Assembly: GCF_019279795.1 (NCBI RefSeq)
Contig: NC_056749.1
Coordinates: 577,195,549 to 577,259,548, forward strand
Direction: 5' to 3'
Origin: Protopterus annectens
Lineage: Eukaryota > Chordata > Ceratodontiformes > Protopteridae
DNA length: 64,000 nucleotides
The translations under genes and the position numbers were made by a program. Below, one piece after another: positions 20,823 through 30,469 of this stretch. The first letter of the stretch is position 1. Each line of letters starts with the position of its first letter. Below the pieces are notes generated by a model, which saw only the letters and a program-made list of their open reading frames with translations, was not told where the DNA came from and did no database searches.

Positions 20823-21529
20823 AACTAAATAACCCAGTTTTATCTCAAAGGGTTAAGAACATTATCCTGGAGGCTCGCAGACCCTCCACAAGGAAGACTT
20901 ATTCAGCCAAATGGAAAAGATACCTCATTTGGAGTGCAGCAAAAGGAGAAAATGTATCATTAGCAAACATAGCTAACATCCTGGAATACTTAGCAGAACT
21001 TTTCCACAATGGCCTGTCTTACTCCTCCATTAAGATTCATGCAGCAGCAATTTCAGCAGAATACAACATGGATCCTCCAGTCTTCTCTCATCCTCTACTC
21101 AAGCAGTTTCTGAGAGGAATTAAAAATGTAAAGCCTCCAAGGAAGCCACCTTTGCCTACATGGGACCTTAACTTTGTGCTGGAAAAGTTAACACTTCCCC
21201 CTTTCGAGCCAGCAGCAACAGCAGAATTACAGTTCTTATCTTGGAAAACTGCTTTCCTGCTTGCAATCACTTCAGCAAGAAGGGTTTCTGAATTACAGGC
21301 ATTAATGGCAGTACAGCCCTTCCTTATTTTCCATCAGGATAGAGTGTCTTTGAGAACCAACCCTACTTTTATGCCAAAAGTGGTCTCCAGGGTATCATTG
21401 AACCAAGCAATCCACCTACCAGCATTCTTCCCCAACCCACAGAACGGGGGAAAGATTACTACATACCTTGGATGTGCACAGGCAATTGCGCTACTATCTG
21501 GACAGAACCAAGACCAACAGAAAAACTGA
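19016..21529 (+). CDS. Overlapping frame and N-terminal part of tyrosine recombinase ORF3, element C
   Basis: An open frame of 837 codons whose first ~600 codons overlap the RT-RNase H gene. It has the same relative phase as in element A: the RT frame is +1 to this one. The recombinase domain begins about 20820 (VLSQRVKNIILEARRPSTRKTYSAKWKRYL) and holds SSIKIHAAAISAEY, LKQFLRG, FLSWKTAFLLAITSARRVSELQAL (first catalytic Arg) and NPTFMPKVVSRVSLNQAIHLPAFFPNPQN. Near 21440 two bases are missing relative to A, and the frame runs on briefly to a stop. The rest of the enzyme is at 21468-21851. Confidence 0.85.
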   Translation: MDFTDNRQRLQVSLPHSTKKERNAKPTTKPKNKRSRANQPPTKDESYRKGTSHGTRARILLQTFPGTKKRKPMEAYSRPVRSEHISHCSKIQNADPTATSSHAGQGVLAGDSRSQGGIPARPYMTRLQKIPQISCRIRALSILRIALWLIYCAQSIHEMPGISNCSLQASGNSDLSIPGRLPNTSGQQDQINKRFGKGHTTTASPGIHSQHEKVKAGTIPKDNILGCRTGHIKSDGISHSRKAKATTTLFHGINNTEPAYSKKSPASPGLHGILHNIDTTCQAAYEEVAMVPKECMVSTQAQSRSPDSNNSMPETRTPVVGSGLSDEQRTAFPQTSPKPDYHHGRLRPRLGGTHGGQVYTRPMDTRPAEPSYKYKRDAGSETGTTDIQTFSSTGSFADKDGQHHSHVVYQQTGRHTFISSMPDSNGPVECGPEPQHSTPGQICARKRKYTSRHLKQNYHGCPRMDAASRHLQNHYKEMGTTRNRPVHIPTQPPIEEILHKDIPPSCLEGGLPILQLGKPDSVCIPTSSFDAQSATEDQRSSPKDHPDSSRLAEAALVPATEEYVSDTRMASTSSSFTANTEQLQDSTSKLENTTASCLEYCIKLNNPVLSQRVKNIILEARRPSTRKTYSAKWKRYLIWSAAKGENVSLANIANILEYLAELFHNGLSYSSIKIHAAAISAEYNMDPPVFSHPLLKQFLRGIKNVKPPRKPPLPTWDLNFVLEKLTLPPFEPAATAELQFLSWKTAFLLAITSARRVSELQALMAVQPFLIFHQDRVSLRTNPTFMPKVVSRVSLNQAIHLPAFFPNPQNGGKITTYLGCAQAIALLSGQNQDQQKN

Positions 21530-21851
21530 CCAGCTTCTGGTAGCATATGCAACAGGAATGGAAGGAAAAGCAATTTCAAAACAGACCATCTCAAAATGGA
21601 TAGGAAATTGCATTAGATTTTGTTACTCTTTTCATGGAAAGACAACTCCAGAAAACATCAGACCTCACTCCACAAGGGCTACAGCCACTACTACAGCTTT
21701 CCTACGAGGAGTGGCTACCAAAGACATTTTAGAAGCTGCTACTTGGAGCTCCGTGCATACATTTGCCAAGCATTATAATCTACCTTTATACTCCAGATCC
21801 CGAGCAGGTTTTGCAACTGCTGTTTTGCAAGGGATCTTTGCTACACCATAA
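21440..21851 (+). pseudogene. C-terminal part of tyrosine recombinase, element C, after a frameshift
   Basis: It continues the YR from DVHRQLRYYLDRTK in another frame: GKAISKQTISKWIGNCIRFCY, the catalytic HSTR box in RPHSTRATATTTAFLRGV, and HTFAKHYNLPLYSRSRAGFATAVLQ with the nucleophile Tyr. It lacks its own start in the ancestral protein; the break is the two-base loss near 21440. The catalytic residues in this half are intact. Confidence 0.88.
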
Positions 21852-21892
21852 TCATCTTAGTGCCTCCTCCCCCAGTTTGGCTATGGTATTCT

Positions 21893-21990
21893 ACCCATAT
21901 GTTAGGACTGCAGATGCATCCTTGAAGGACATAGTACAGTTTTGTACCTACCATAAATGTAGATGTCCGAGAGATGCATCTGCAGTCAGG
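21893..21990 (+). repeat. Internal complementary region of element C
   Basis: CATATGTTAGGACTGCAGAT to CTTGAAGGAC is the inverse of the left ITR start (16791-16830). From TACAGTTTTGTACC to CTGCAGTC it is the inverse of the right ITR end (22340-22396). The core ACATAGTACAGTT is at 21930-21942, identical to A and D although the flanks differ. Confidence 0.9.
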
Positions 21991-22180
21991 ATTACCCACC
22001 CTTCTTCCCCTCTGTGGTACTCCTAGGGTATTTGCCCATCTTGTAGCTAGCTGGGGGAATCTATTATGGTGTATTTGTTTGTATATATGTATATACATGC
22101 TTTTGTTGTTTGCTCTCTACTATTTGGAATCTTTTGCATTTATCCAAATTTAGCCTTCCTAGAGGGCACCTGGCATCTGG

Positions 22181-22398
22181 GGCAAGAAACACTGAGGAAA
22201 ATGGCGTCGGCTGATGCCTTTATACCCAATTCACAGCAGCTATGACGTCGGGTGAAGTGCGACATCAGCCGAGGCCAGACCCAGACTTTGGAATCCGGCC
22301 GACCGAAGGGCTGCCTGAGGCAGGACAACCCATATGTTAGGACTGCAGATGCATACCTCTCGGACATCTACATTTATGGTAGGTACAAAACTGTACTT
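22181..22398 (+). repeat. Right inverted terminal repeat of element C
   Basis: Inverse of 16791-16976, plus an outer end not present on the left (TCTACATTTATGGTAGGTAC, then AAAACTGTAC). The missing outer part is supplied by the ICR, as usual for DIRS elements. Confidence 0.9.
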
Positions 22399-22479
22399 TT
22401 CTCATTTTTAGCAAGAGAAGAGAATAGCATCAAAACTATAATCTTTATAAACAAACACAAAACTAAAATAATGGTTTAA

Positions 22480-24540
22480 CGGAATCTAAAGTTCAAGGAG
22501 CTGTTCATGTAATAATACAAATAAGTAACCAGTTAATTGTACATAAATAAAAAGTAATTAACCAATCACAAAAAGGCAGCCCGAGGCAAATCTAAATTTA
22601 ACCAATAAGGTACCAAAATTTTGAGATGTTAAATAAATTCAGTTTCCGCTTTCTGAAACATTTTATTTTAATATCCTTCGCATATCTTAACTCTTTATCT
22701 GTCCCAATGTGCCCTTCTTGAACTTTCCACAAATGTAAAGCAGCTGTATTATCAACATTCTTAAAACAGTAATTTACATGTTCCAAAAACTAACTTTGAA
22801 TGGATATATAGTCTTACCCAAGTAATATGAGCATGGATTAGTAGTATATACTACCATAGCAGAAAAGCAAGTAAAATGTCCCAAAACCTAACTTTCTGAT
22901 GGAAAATGGCGAAAATTCTCATTACATAGGGATATGCTTTGCAATGGCTCCATGGGATAAGTACCTAACATAGATAAAGCTTGAACATGTTTATCTAATT
23001 TATAATGTGATGGGTATTGAAGGAAGAATTTCTTTTAAGCATTTATCTGACAGCAACATAATCCAATGCATTTTTATGATTTCAACAATATATTTGGATA
23101 AGTCAGTATATATAATATATATTTATTCATGGTTATAGTTTTAATGTTTTTTTTGTAATCTCTGTATACTACATAAACCAATTATATCTGTTAATGCAGC
23201 GGCTATATCCTCCATACAATAACCCCTATCCAAAAACTAAAATATTTATATGAAAATTAAATTTTTTGACTAATGTAAATTTTTCTTTTGGTAAAGATTT
23301 TAGAATATGCAGTTGATAGAAGCTGGATGTATTTTGTAAATTAGTAATTATACGCTTAGTAAATGTGAATAATTGTCCATTATTTACCCGTGCTGACATC
23401 TAAAAAGGCAATTTTATAATAGTCTACCTTCAAATGTTATGCACAAATTATTACAATTTATAAACTGAAAAATTCATTATAATTTCTCACATCTAATTGA
23501 AAAATAAGAGATCTGTGCACCTTGGATATAGTTTGACAAATCTCTGAAATTCCAGTGCATAAATATATTTGTTTAATCATAAAAGTGTTTGCATAAGCCT
23601 TCGCCATGCCCTTTACTTGTAAATAAAAATTTCTGCTGTAACAAGAATAATTGTGTAAGACAAAAATCGAACATCTGCAATATCATAGACTTAGATGAGT
23701 AATCTAGTATATAATTTATTGGATCTAACACAAAAATAATACTATTATACAAAGAATTCACATCACAAGTTGCAAAAAACATATCTTAGGTTCATAGGTT
23801 CATACTAGGCTATCTGCCCTAGGGCATTTATAAGCCTATCCAGAGTGTGTTTGGCTTTCGCCACCCATTTTAAATTAATTTTGCTATGCCCTTTTTCGAG
23901 GTTAGTATACTGTGCCTCTGTCTAACAGTGACACAGAAGTGATACCCGGGGTAAACCTACGATCTCCCATCCACTCATAAAGATTCCTCTTGAAGAGAGT
24001 CAATGAGGGACTCTGCCTAACCTGGACTGGGATTTTATTCCAGAGTGAAGGGAGCCTCTGGGTTATGAATCTGTCCCTCCAGCATGTCCTATTTATTTCA
24101 GTGCTGAGGTTCAAGCCTCTCGAGCGAGTAGCTCGATGGAATTTGGATTTTCTGAGGTGCAGCATGTCCATTAATTCCGGGTTGGACATGGCTTTATACG
24201 TCAGGCACAGATCGCCTCTGAGCAGGCGGTATGCCACTGACATTTAATAGTATTTAACTTGATCAAAAAGGTGCTGTATCTTTAATATACGAGTCTGCTT
24301 TTAAAATTTGTGGTTGTAAATAGCTGTCCAACAATTTTCCCATCTTTTCTAAGTATCCCACATAGACATGCAATAATTCAAGCAAGGGGGATTCATAAGA
24401 CACTTGTATATTTCTGGTAAATTATAAAACACTGGTACTATTACATTATGTGGCTGAAGGTGGCTGTGTTGCTCGCGACAACCTGTAAAGATCTACACTT
24501 ATCTAATAACTTCTTATATTCATTAATAAACTTAACTGGC
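22480..24540 (-). mobile_element. Degenerate Penelope-like element, interrupted by a CR1 fragment
   Basis: Minus-strand remnants of a PLE reverse transcriptase. Reading from 24540 down: YNLPEIYKCLMNPP, matching the PLE motif around PKIHKSLxNPPGRP, then DSYLQPQILKADSYIKDT just before the inserted CR1 fragment. Below the fragment (23782-23573) is FFATCDVNSLYNSI and QKFLFTSKGHGEG, corresponding to TFDVxSLYTxI and QxxGTAMG of PLE RTs. Further down (about 23400-23290) an IAF-MSARVNNGQLFT segment resembles the FLDVxIxxxNG region. Stops occur in every frame. No GIY-YIG domain could be recognised below about 22800. Confidence 0.65.
23786..24241 (-). mobile_element. CR1-like LINE 3' fragment
   Basis: About 455 bases that match, in reverse, the 3' end of the plus-strand CR1 at 37877-38330, including the TAGGTTCATAGGTTCATACT tail. 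It encodes the last ~110 residues of the LINE protein (NLSTEINRTCWRDRFITQRLPSLW). It sits inside the RT of the decayed PLE and is 5'-truncated at about 24241, near GCCACTGA. Confidence 0.9.
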
Positions 24541-24667
24541 AGGATCTTTTAAACACCTTTATTGAAATATAACTTGTGACACAGGCAAGCTTACATTTAT
24601 ATAAAAGTAACTGAACCATATTAACAAGTTCACATTTACAAACATAGGATATATAACTGTTTACTGT

Positions 24668-24918
24668 CATATGTCCGAATCAAACTCCGTCGACTACACT
24701 TTTGTTGAACACGGAAATTTGAAAACAGTAATGTTGAACACCAAAAGCCAACCTAGGAATGGTTTTAACATGGGTTGAGATAGGAGAGAGGTTTGTAGTT
24801 CGGCAATAACACCCATGTTAAAACCGTTCCTAGGTCGGCTTTTGGTGTTAGACATTACCGTTTTCAAATTTCCGTGTTCGACAAAAATGTAGTCGACTGA
24901 GTTTGATTCGGACATATG
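24668..24918. mobile_element. Foldback element with ~110-bp inverted arms
   Basis: Arm 1 (24668-24775) begins CATATGTCCGAATCAAACTC. Arm 2 (about 24808-24918) is its inverse, ending GAGTTTGATTCGGACATATG. About 32 bases separate them. There is no coding capacity. This looks like a non-autonomous DNA element of MITE or foldback type; I could not define a clear target duplication. Confidence 0.75.
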
Positions 24919-25743
24919 ATAGTTAACCTATATAACAATGTACGTGATGTATAATTAAACATTCTCTTAAACCTCATTCTTCTAAAATGTTTTCTGCGTG
25001 TATTTACACAATTTCCATTTTTTCTATGTAATTTACTCCTATCCAACTTCCTGTTCTTTTATATGTTGTTAATATTCACAACTTGAAGTTTAGCTGGATT
25101 ACATTTTGATTTCGGTTTTCTAGTAATTTCCTTTTTGGCAGCCACCAGAATTAAACTTGACAAGGCCTTAAAGTGTCTAAGCAATTCAGATCCTGTATCC
25201 CAGCTCAAAAAAATCAATTCCTTAGTTATACTTGTGTTCACCCAGTATTCCTGACATAGTACTCTCTAGGGAATTTTTAGTTTGCTAACTCCTTACATTC
25301 CCAAAATATATTGTTCCCAGTTACCTCTTTCCTCCCTGTCATACCTTCAACATTTGCTGTCTGCATTGAGGAAAAATTTTTTGGAGTCTGCTTGGGGTAT
25401 AAAAATATCTATGCAAGCACGTCCAGGCTAAAGTCCTGCATCTTCTACACTTTGTTGTAGGTTTAGGCAGCCATACACATGTCCTCCCATTGTTTCTTTC
25501 TGAATTGCATATCTAATCTCTTCTCAATATTTTCTGATCTCTTCTGATTGATTCCTGTAGTTATCATGTAATAATTTATATGTCCTTCTAATTATTGCTT
25601 TTTAACAGCAGCTTTATATATTCAATTAAACACTCAACCAGTGCAGGCCTTTCATTTAGGATTCCCCTATCTCATTCTCTGCCTCCCTATCAGGGATTGA
25701 TTTCAGAATATAGACCATCACTAGCCTGCAGTCCAAATGTCAT
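24919..25743. other. Unannotated spacer before element E
   Basis: AT-rich sequence, no supported gene or repeat. Confidence 0.5.
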
Positions 25744-25890
25744 CTAATCTTAATCATCTTCCCATTCATCACTGATGGGTTCGGTTCTGAGCCATCGGAA
25801 CCGTGTCGGCCAAATACCAAGCTCGCGTACACAAAAAAAAACTAGAGAGCTAAGCTGCTACCCACGATTCCCTTCTCCCAATTATCTCGG
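25744..25890 (+). repeat. Left inverted terminal repeat of element E
   Basis: CATCACTGATGGGTTCGGTT, then GAGCC, to GCTGCTACCCACGATTCCC. The inverse is at about 30030-30135. The outermost bases also pair with the ICR at 29775-29820. Confidence 0.88.
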
Positions 25891-26176
25891 CTCTCGTTTG
25901 CACGTAGCCATATAGCCACGTTTCGAGCTCTCCAGCTAAGTGAAATATTTTTGATATATTTTGAGTGTTGATTGGACTTTTTGTCACTTTTCTACACAGT
26001 ATGCCCTTTTTCATCTTATCGCTGTTCCTATAGCCTAATTTTCTCAACTTTAACTCTACCCGTTGGGTAATTCTTTTACCATTGTTGGTAACGCCCTCTC
26101 CTACCATTGTGGTATCTCTTGATACCATCGCTGGTATCTTTCTTTCCTCTACTTTGTGTGTTTGTTTTGGATGAAT

Positions 26177-28012
26177 ATGTCCGATAAGAAAGGGACATCG
26201 GGGTTTAAGCATTGCATCTCCTGCAATGGTAAACACCTTAACAGTGATAGTCATGATGACTGCGTTTATTGTCTGGGGGTTTCTCATTTATCTGTGGAAC
26301 CTCCCTGTCAGATATGTCAGAGGACTCTGAATGAATGAAACAATAAGTTGAAAGGCCTTTCACTTTCTCCTTTTGCAGAGGCTTTTTCTGTATCGGAGGC
26401 TTCAACCCCTCCAGTTAAACACCAAAATTTGCCACATTCTGAATCCTCCTCATCTTCTGGTGACAGAGGTAAGACTTCTAAGCATAAGACCTACAAAACT
26501 TCATCTGCGCACAGAGCCCCTTCTTCGGTTCTGACTACTATGGGTTTGACCTCTGCTCCGACTACTTTTGGGATGACTTCTACAGTTCTAGTGACTAGTG
26601 CCTCGATTCTGAAGCCACCTCCGGCACTGACTTTCTCCACTATGGCACAGTCCTTACTTGCTCCTGCTCCACCTTCAGTGCCGACCTTTCAATAACTGAT
26701 ACCTGTGATTACGAGTGCCCTGTTGGTGCCGGCAATATCCTCGCCTTTGCTGTCTCCAAGCTAGAGACCATGGTGCCATTTTCTCAGACACCACGGACCC
26801 GATACTCTCCTTCTCTGAAATTGTTTCCAGGATATGCTTATAGGCCTTTTTTGGACTGGTCGTATTCTCCTTCAGGAGTATCCACTAGGTCAACCAGGAG
26901 CCTATCCGAACACAATGTGGTGCGCTTGTTGGATCAGCTGTTAACAGCCAGAGGGATTCTGTATGGGCCTAAGACTCATCCCAATTTAAGACCGGGTGCT
27001 GTTCTTCCCAGTGCTCCCATGTATTCTCCTTCGGACCTCTCTGTACCGAAGCTCACTGTTCCGGCAACTGTGGTGGAACCCCCCCCCCCCTGTCAGTGGA
27101 ACCCCCCCCCCTCAGCACTGACTGTGCCGGTCACTGAGGCTTCGAGGTCGACTGCTTGGTTTTCAGTTCTGTCGGAACCATCCCTTCCTTCATCTCATGG
27201 TTGGAAGGCAGATTCCTTGGTTCAGAGCATGGTACTGAGTACCTTATCGGTGCCGTCTTCGGCTCCAGGAATTTTGCCAGCTCCATCTCTGAGAGCAGGT
27301 CCGACGCTGTTCGGTGTGACACCGGTTCCAAGGCTGTCTTACTCTGTTCTGGGCTACCACTCTTCTTTGGGCAGGCCTGCTTTCTGGATGATGGAGAGTG
27401 TGCTTGCCTCCAGAGGCACTCCACTGATGTCAGAAATTCCTCCTGCTCCCACTGATCTACAGCTACCACAGGCCACCTCCCCATGACACTGGGGGGCAAA
27501 GCCTCAGGATATCCCTGTCCGGGATGCCCCTTCCTCTGAGTCTTCCTTAGAAACTCCCACTGAGGGACCTTCTCGGAAGGAGTTGTGCAAGAGGAAGCAC
27601 ATCGACCCACAAGAGTCGCTGACTGAGGACATGGATTACGATGATGGGGAGGGTTCCTACGGTCACCCCCAGATGTCTCGTTTGGAGACATCCTTGAAAT
27701 ATTAAAACAGAGGGGTGTCTGGAAGCCCTCCAACCCCTCCTCGGAGGAATCCATGTTCCTGCAGGCTTTTTGCTCCCGGCCTTCTACTTCTTTGGTTACC
27801 CTACTTGCCGACGAGCTGGTACAACTGGTCATGCAGCATGCCTGGCAGAATTCTGACTCCATAGAGGCCATTCTGAGGAGACTCTATAAAATACTCACCC
27901 CCCGAGGAGCATCCACACTGGTCAAAGGGGTTGCCAGTAGACGCGATGGTTGTGGCAGCGACTACTAAACAGGACTTAGCGGAAGAAAGTCCTGCTGTTC
28001 ACCCGCCATTCT
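26177..28012 (+). pseudogene. Gag-like ORF1 of element E, disrupted
   Basis: It begins MSDKKGTSGFKHCISCNGKH at 26177, with a Cys/His cluster (HDDCVYCLGVSHLSVEPPCQIC) like the other Gags, then a TGA at 26336. Ser/Thr/Pro-rich segments follow in several frames (26348-26695, 26770-27486). The conserved block SRSLSEHNVVRLLDQL is near 26890, an acidic TEDMDYDDGEG segment near 27625, and QHAWQNSDSIEAILRR with LPVDAMVVAATTKQDLAEES near 27830-28000. The last motif is shared with F (LPVDAMVVAATKKDLAED), which shows where the deletion into RNase H begins. Confidence 0.75.
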
Positions 28013-28750
28013 CAGGGAAAGACAGTCCAGGGCACATGGTCGAATTTAGAGGCCGATTTGCACATCAATGTTCTGGAGTTAAGAGTGGTGCTATTAACGT
28101 TGCAAGCACTCCACCTGCTCCTCCCCTCTGGAACTATTGCGATTCAGTCAGACAATATGTCAGTAGTCTGGTACATCAACAAACAAGGAGGAACCAAGTC
28201 ATATCCCCTGTGCCGAGAGGCCATGAGAATTTGGCAATGGGTGATGACTTCCAACCATTTTCCGACAGCAACGCACATCCCAGGGAAGTCCAACGTGATC
28301 GCGGACAGGCTGAGCAGGTGCATTCTGCTCCCTCATGAGTGGTCTCTCACTCCCAAGATGGAGATTTTCAGCCAGTGGGGCCAGCCTTGCTGCGACCTTT
28401 TTGCTTCTCTCATGAACAACAAATGCAGCAGCTACTTTGCCCTACTTCCCCCGTGGGGGAGTCACCGAGAGACACTCTGTTCCACGATTGGCCCATGGGT
28501 CTCCTATACGCCTGCCTTCTGATCCCCTTGATACCTCTATTTCTAAAGAAGGCAACTCTGTTGAAGATGCAAGGTGATCCTCATTGCTCCATTCTGGCCT
28601 CATCAAGTGTGGTTCCCCTTTCTCTGGCCTCACCTGATATAGCCTCCATGGATTCTGGATGCCCATCTAGATCTAATTTCTCACCCCAAGGGTTGACGCA
28701 AGCAAACTTGTCCACTCTCAAGCTAACAGCTTGGCTTCTCCACTTCCGTT
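28013..28750 (+). pseudogene. RNase H-methyltransferase-like remnant joined to Gag, element E
   Basis: Starts abruptly at FSGKDSPGHMVE, equivalent to the RNase H of F at about 62705. RNase H motifs follow: LHINVLELRVVLLTLQALH, IAIQSDNMSVVWYINKQGGT, THIPGKSNVIADRLSR. Then comes CCDLFASLMNNKCSSYF and, after frame changes, the methyltransferase-like region. The upstream RT (LDL, YLDD) is absent. The Gag-RNase H junction could encode a fused product, but frame shifts elsewhere make it unlikely to work. Confidence 0.85.
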
Positions 28751-29745
28751 AGTTGCCAGGCAAGAAGCTCTGCCTTCTAATGTTCGTGATATTATTCTGG
28801 CCTCTCACAAACCATCCACCAGGAAACTATACAGAGATAAAAGAAAAGGTTTTCTTCCTGGTCTAAAGAATGATGGTTGGACCCTTTTTCGGCCACTACC
28901 TCTTCTATTCTTCAATATCCATCTGAACTTTTCCAACATGGAGTGTCTGCATCTACTATACAAATTCATTTAGCGATTTCCAATTTTCACAACGGTTTAC
29001 ACCAGTAATGTCCACTCGGCTTCCTTAAAGGAGTGTTTCTCAGTAGATTTCCACCCAATTGCCCGTTAGAAACATGGAATTTATCACTTCTACTGCGGGT
29101 CTTGTCTCAACCCTCCTTTGAACCTGCTGCCAAATGCGATATCAAATTTTTGTCTTGGAAATCTCTCTTTGGTGGCTGTCACTTCTGCCAGAAGGGTTTC
29201 AGAACTGCAGGACCTATGTGTCAATAGGTCTTCCCTCATATTTCATAAAGACACTATCTCTACGCACTAATCCATCCTTCCCAAAATGGTGTCTGAATTC
29301 TCTATGTACCAGTCAATTTTAACTCCCAGTGTATTTCCCCAACTTTTCTAACAAAGGTGAATACTGCCGACATTCTTTGGATGTGCATAGGCAATTTTAC
29401 CTGGACAGGACAAAATCGTTTTGCAAGTCTGACCAACTTTTTATTTCTTTCTTTCTCTGGCCCCAGAATGGGAAATGGCATCTCTAAAGTCACTTGTGGC
29501 TCAGAGATTGTATATCCTTTTCATATTCCTGTGCTAATGAAACCAGACCTCACACTATCAAAGCTCATTCAACTAGGGCTATAGCTTCTTCGGTAGCCTT
29601 CCACTCTAGAGCCTCTATGGGTGATATCTGCACAGCAGCCATTTGAGCTAAACCACACACTTTCATCAAGCATTACACATTGGATGTGATTTCCAGAGGA
29701 AGAGCTGCCTTTGGATCTATGGTGCTTAGGAATGTTCTGCCATAA
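28731..29745 (+). pseudogene. Tyrosine recombinase remnant of element E
   Basis: Pieces in several frames: LASHKPSTRKLYRDKRKGF (28800-28850), SFEPAAKCDIKFLSWKSL (29115-29170), a catalytic-Arg region reading CQKGFRTAGPMCQ that is damaged, and the end (29690-29740) with SRGRAAFGSMVLRN. The HSTR box near 29570 has become HSTRAIASS after a shift. Non-functional. Confidence 0.8.
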
Positions 29746-29774
29746 GGAACCACCCAGGTACATCAGGTAGCTTG

Positions 29775-29885
29775 GGATTCTGTCCCATCAGTGATGAAAA
29801 GGAAGATGATTAACGACATTAGATAAAGAAGTTGTCTTACCATAACGTTCCATCTATGTTGCTGGTATTCTTCCATTCGTCATAT
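29775..29885 (+). repeat. Internal complementary region of element E
   Basis: CCCATCAGTGATGAAAAGGA is the inverse of the left ITR start. TTACCATAACGTTCCAT to CCATTCGTCAT is the inverse of the right ITR end. The core AGATAAAGAAGTT is at 29821-29833, as in B. Confidence 0.88.
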
Positions 29886-30029
29886 CCCTCCCTCCGTCCC
29901 CCTCCATAGGCCCCTGGCGGAACTTATGGGTCCTGGTGGTGTCTCCGGGTTTTTCTTTGCATAGAAATGGCCTCTGTTGCTATCTATTGTCTTTTGCAAA
30001 CTCTATCTGAGGTAATTGGACGAAGGACA

Positions 30030-30183
30030 TTGTGGGTAGCAGCTTTGGTCGAGAGTTTTTTAGTGTACGCGAGCTTGGCATTTGGCCGACACATTCTGAG
30101 GGCTCGGAACCGAACCCATCAGTGATGAATGGAAGAATATCAACAACATAAATGGAACGTTGTGGTAAGATGCAACTTCTTCT
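30030..30183 (+). repeat. Right inverted terminal repeat of element E
   Basis: Inverse of the left ITR, including GGGTAGCAGC and GAACCGAACCCATCAGTGAT, and ending near GGAACGTTGTGGTAAGATGC. Confidence 0.87.
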
Positions 30184-30469
30184 TCTTGGCCTCCTCCCAT
30201 TCTATTACCTTTCCTTCTCCAATTTTGGTTCCAATACCTTTGTTCCTCTGCCAGCTTCCTCCATTGAATTCCAGTCCCCTCTTGTGTACTCTCTGTACCC
30301 CTAATTGCAGTAATCCCTATCGGCAGAATCTACTTTCTCTATCCCAGTTGAACTGTAGGATCTTAGCAACTTTTTGTAAGTTGCATTATCTGACTATAAA
30401 ACATTACACACGCAATTGTATTGTTGTTTCATAATTAATAAACAATTTGCTATTAATAAAAAGCTATTC

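Larger units (their letters stand above)
16791..22398 (+). mobile_element. DIRS-like retrotransposon C, complete and nearly intact
   Basis: The best preserved element in the window. Left ITR 16791-16976, Gag 17096-18916, RT-RNase H 18825-20822, YR to 21851, ICR 21893-21990 and right ITR 22181-22398. The ITRs are almost identical over about 150 bases. Known defects are one TGA in the RT (19386-19388) and one frameshift in the YR (about 21440). High ITR identity and few lesions point to recent mobility. The coding strand is richer in A and C than in A or D, which marks it as a separate lineage of the same subfamily. Confidence 0.95.
25744..30183 (+). mobile_element. DIRS-like retrotransposon E, complete ends, RT deleted
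   Basis: Second-subfamily DIRS with a left ITR (25744-25890), Gag remnants, RNase H, YR remnants, ICR and right ITR (about 30030-30183). Compared with element F, the sequence jumps from the Gag C-terminus straight into RNase H at about 28013, so the RT domain (roughly 1.8 kb) is missing. It could have moved only with help from another copy. Confidence 0.9.

Noticed and set aside
26770-27871. Long overlapping frames on both strands (238 and 246 codons) in element E
   Set aside because: The plus-strand pieces are explained as decayed Gag by comparison with F; the minus-strand frame is its shadow.
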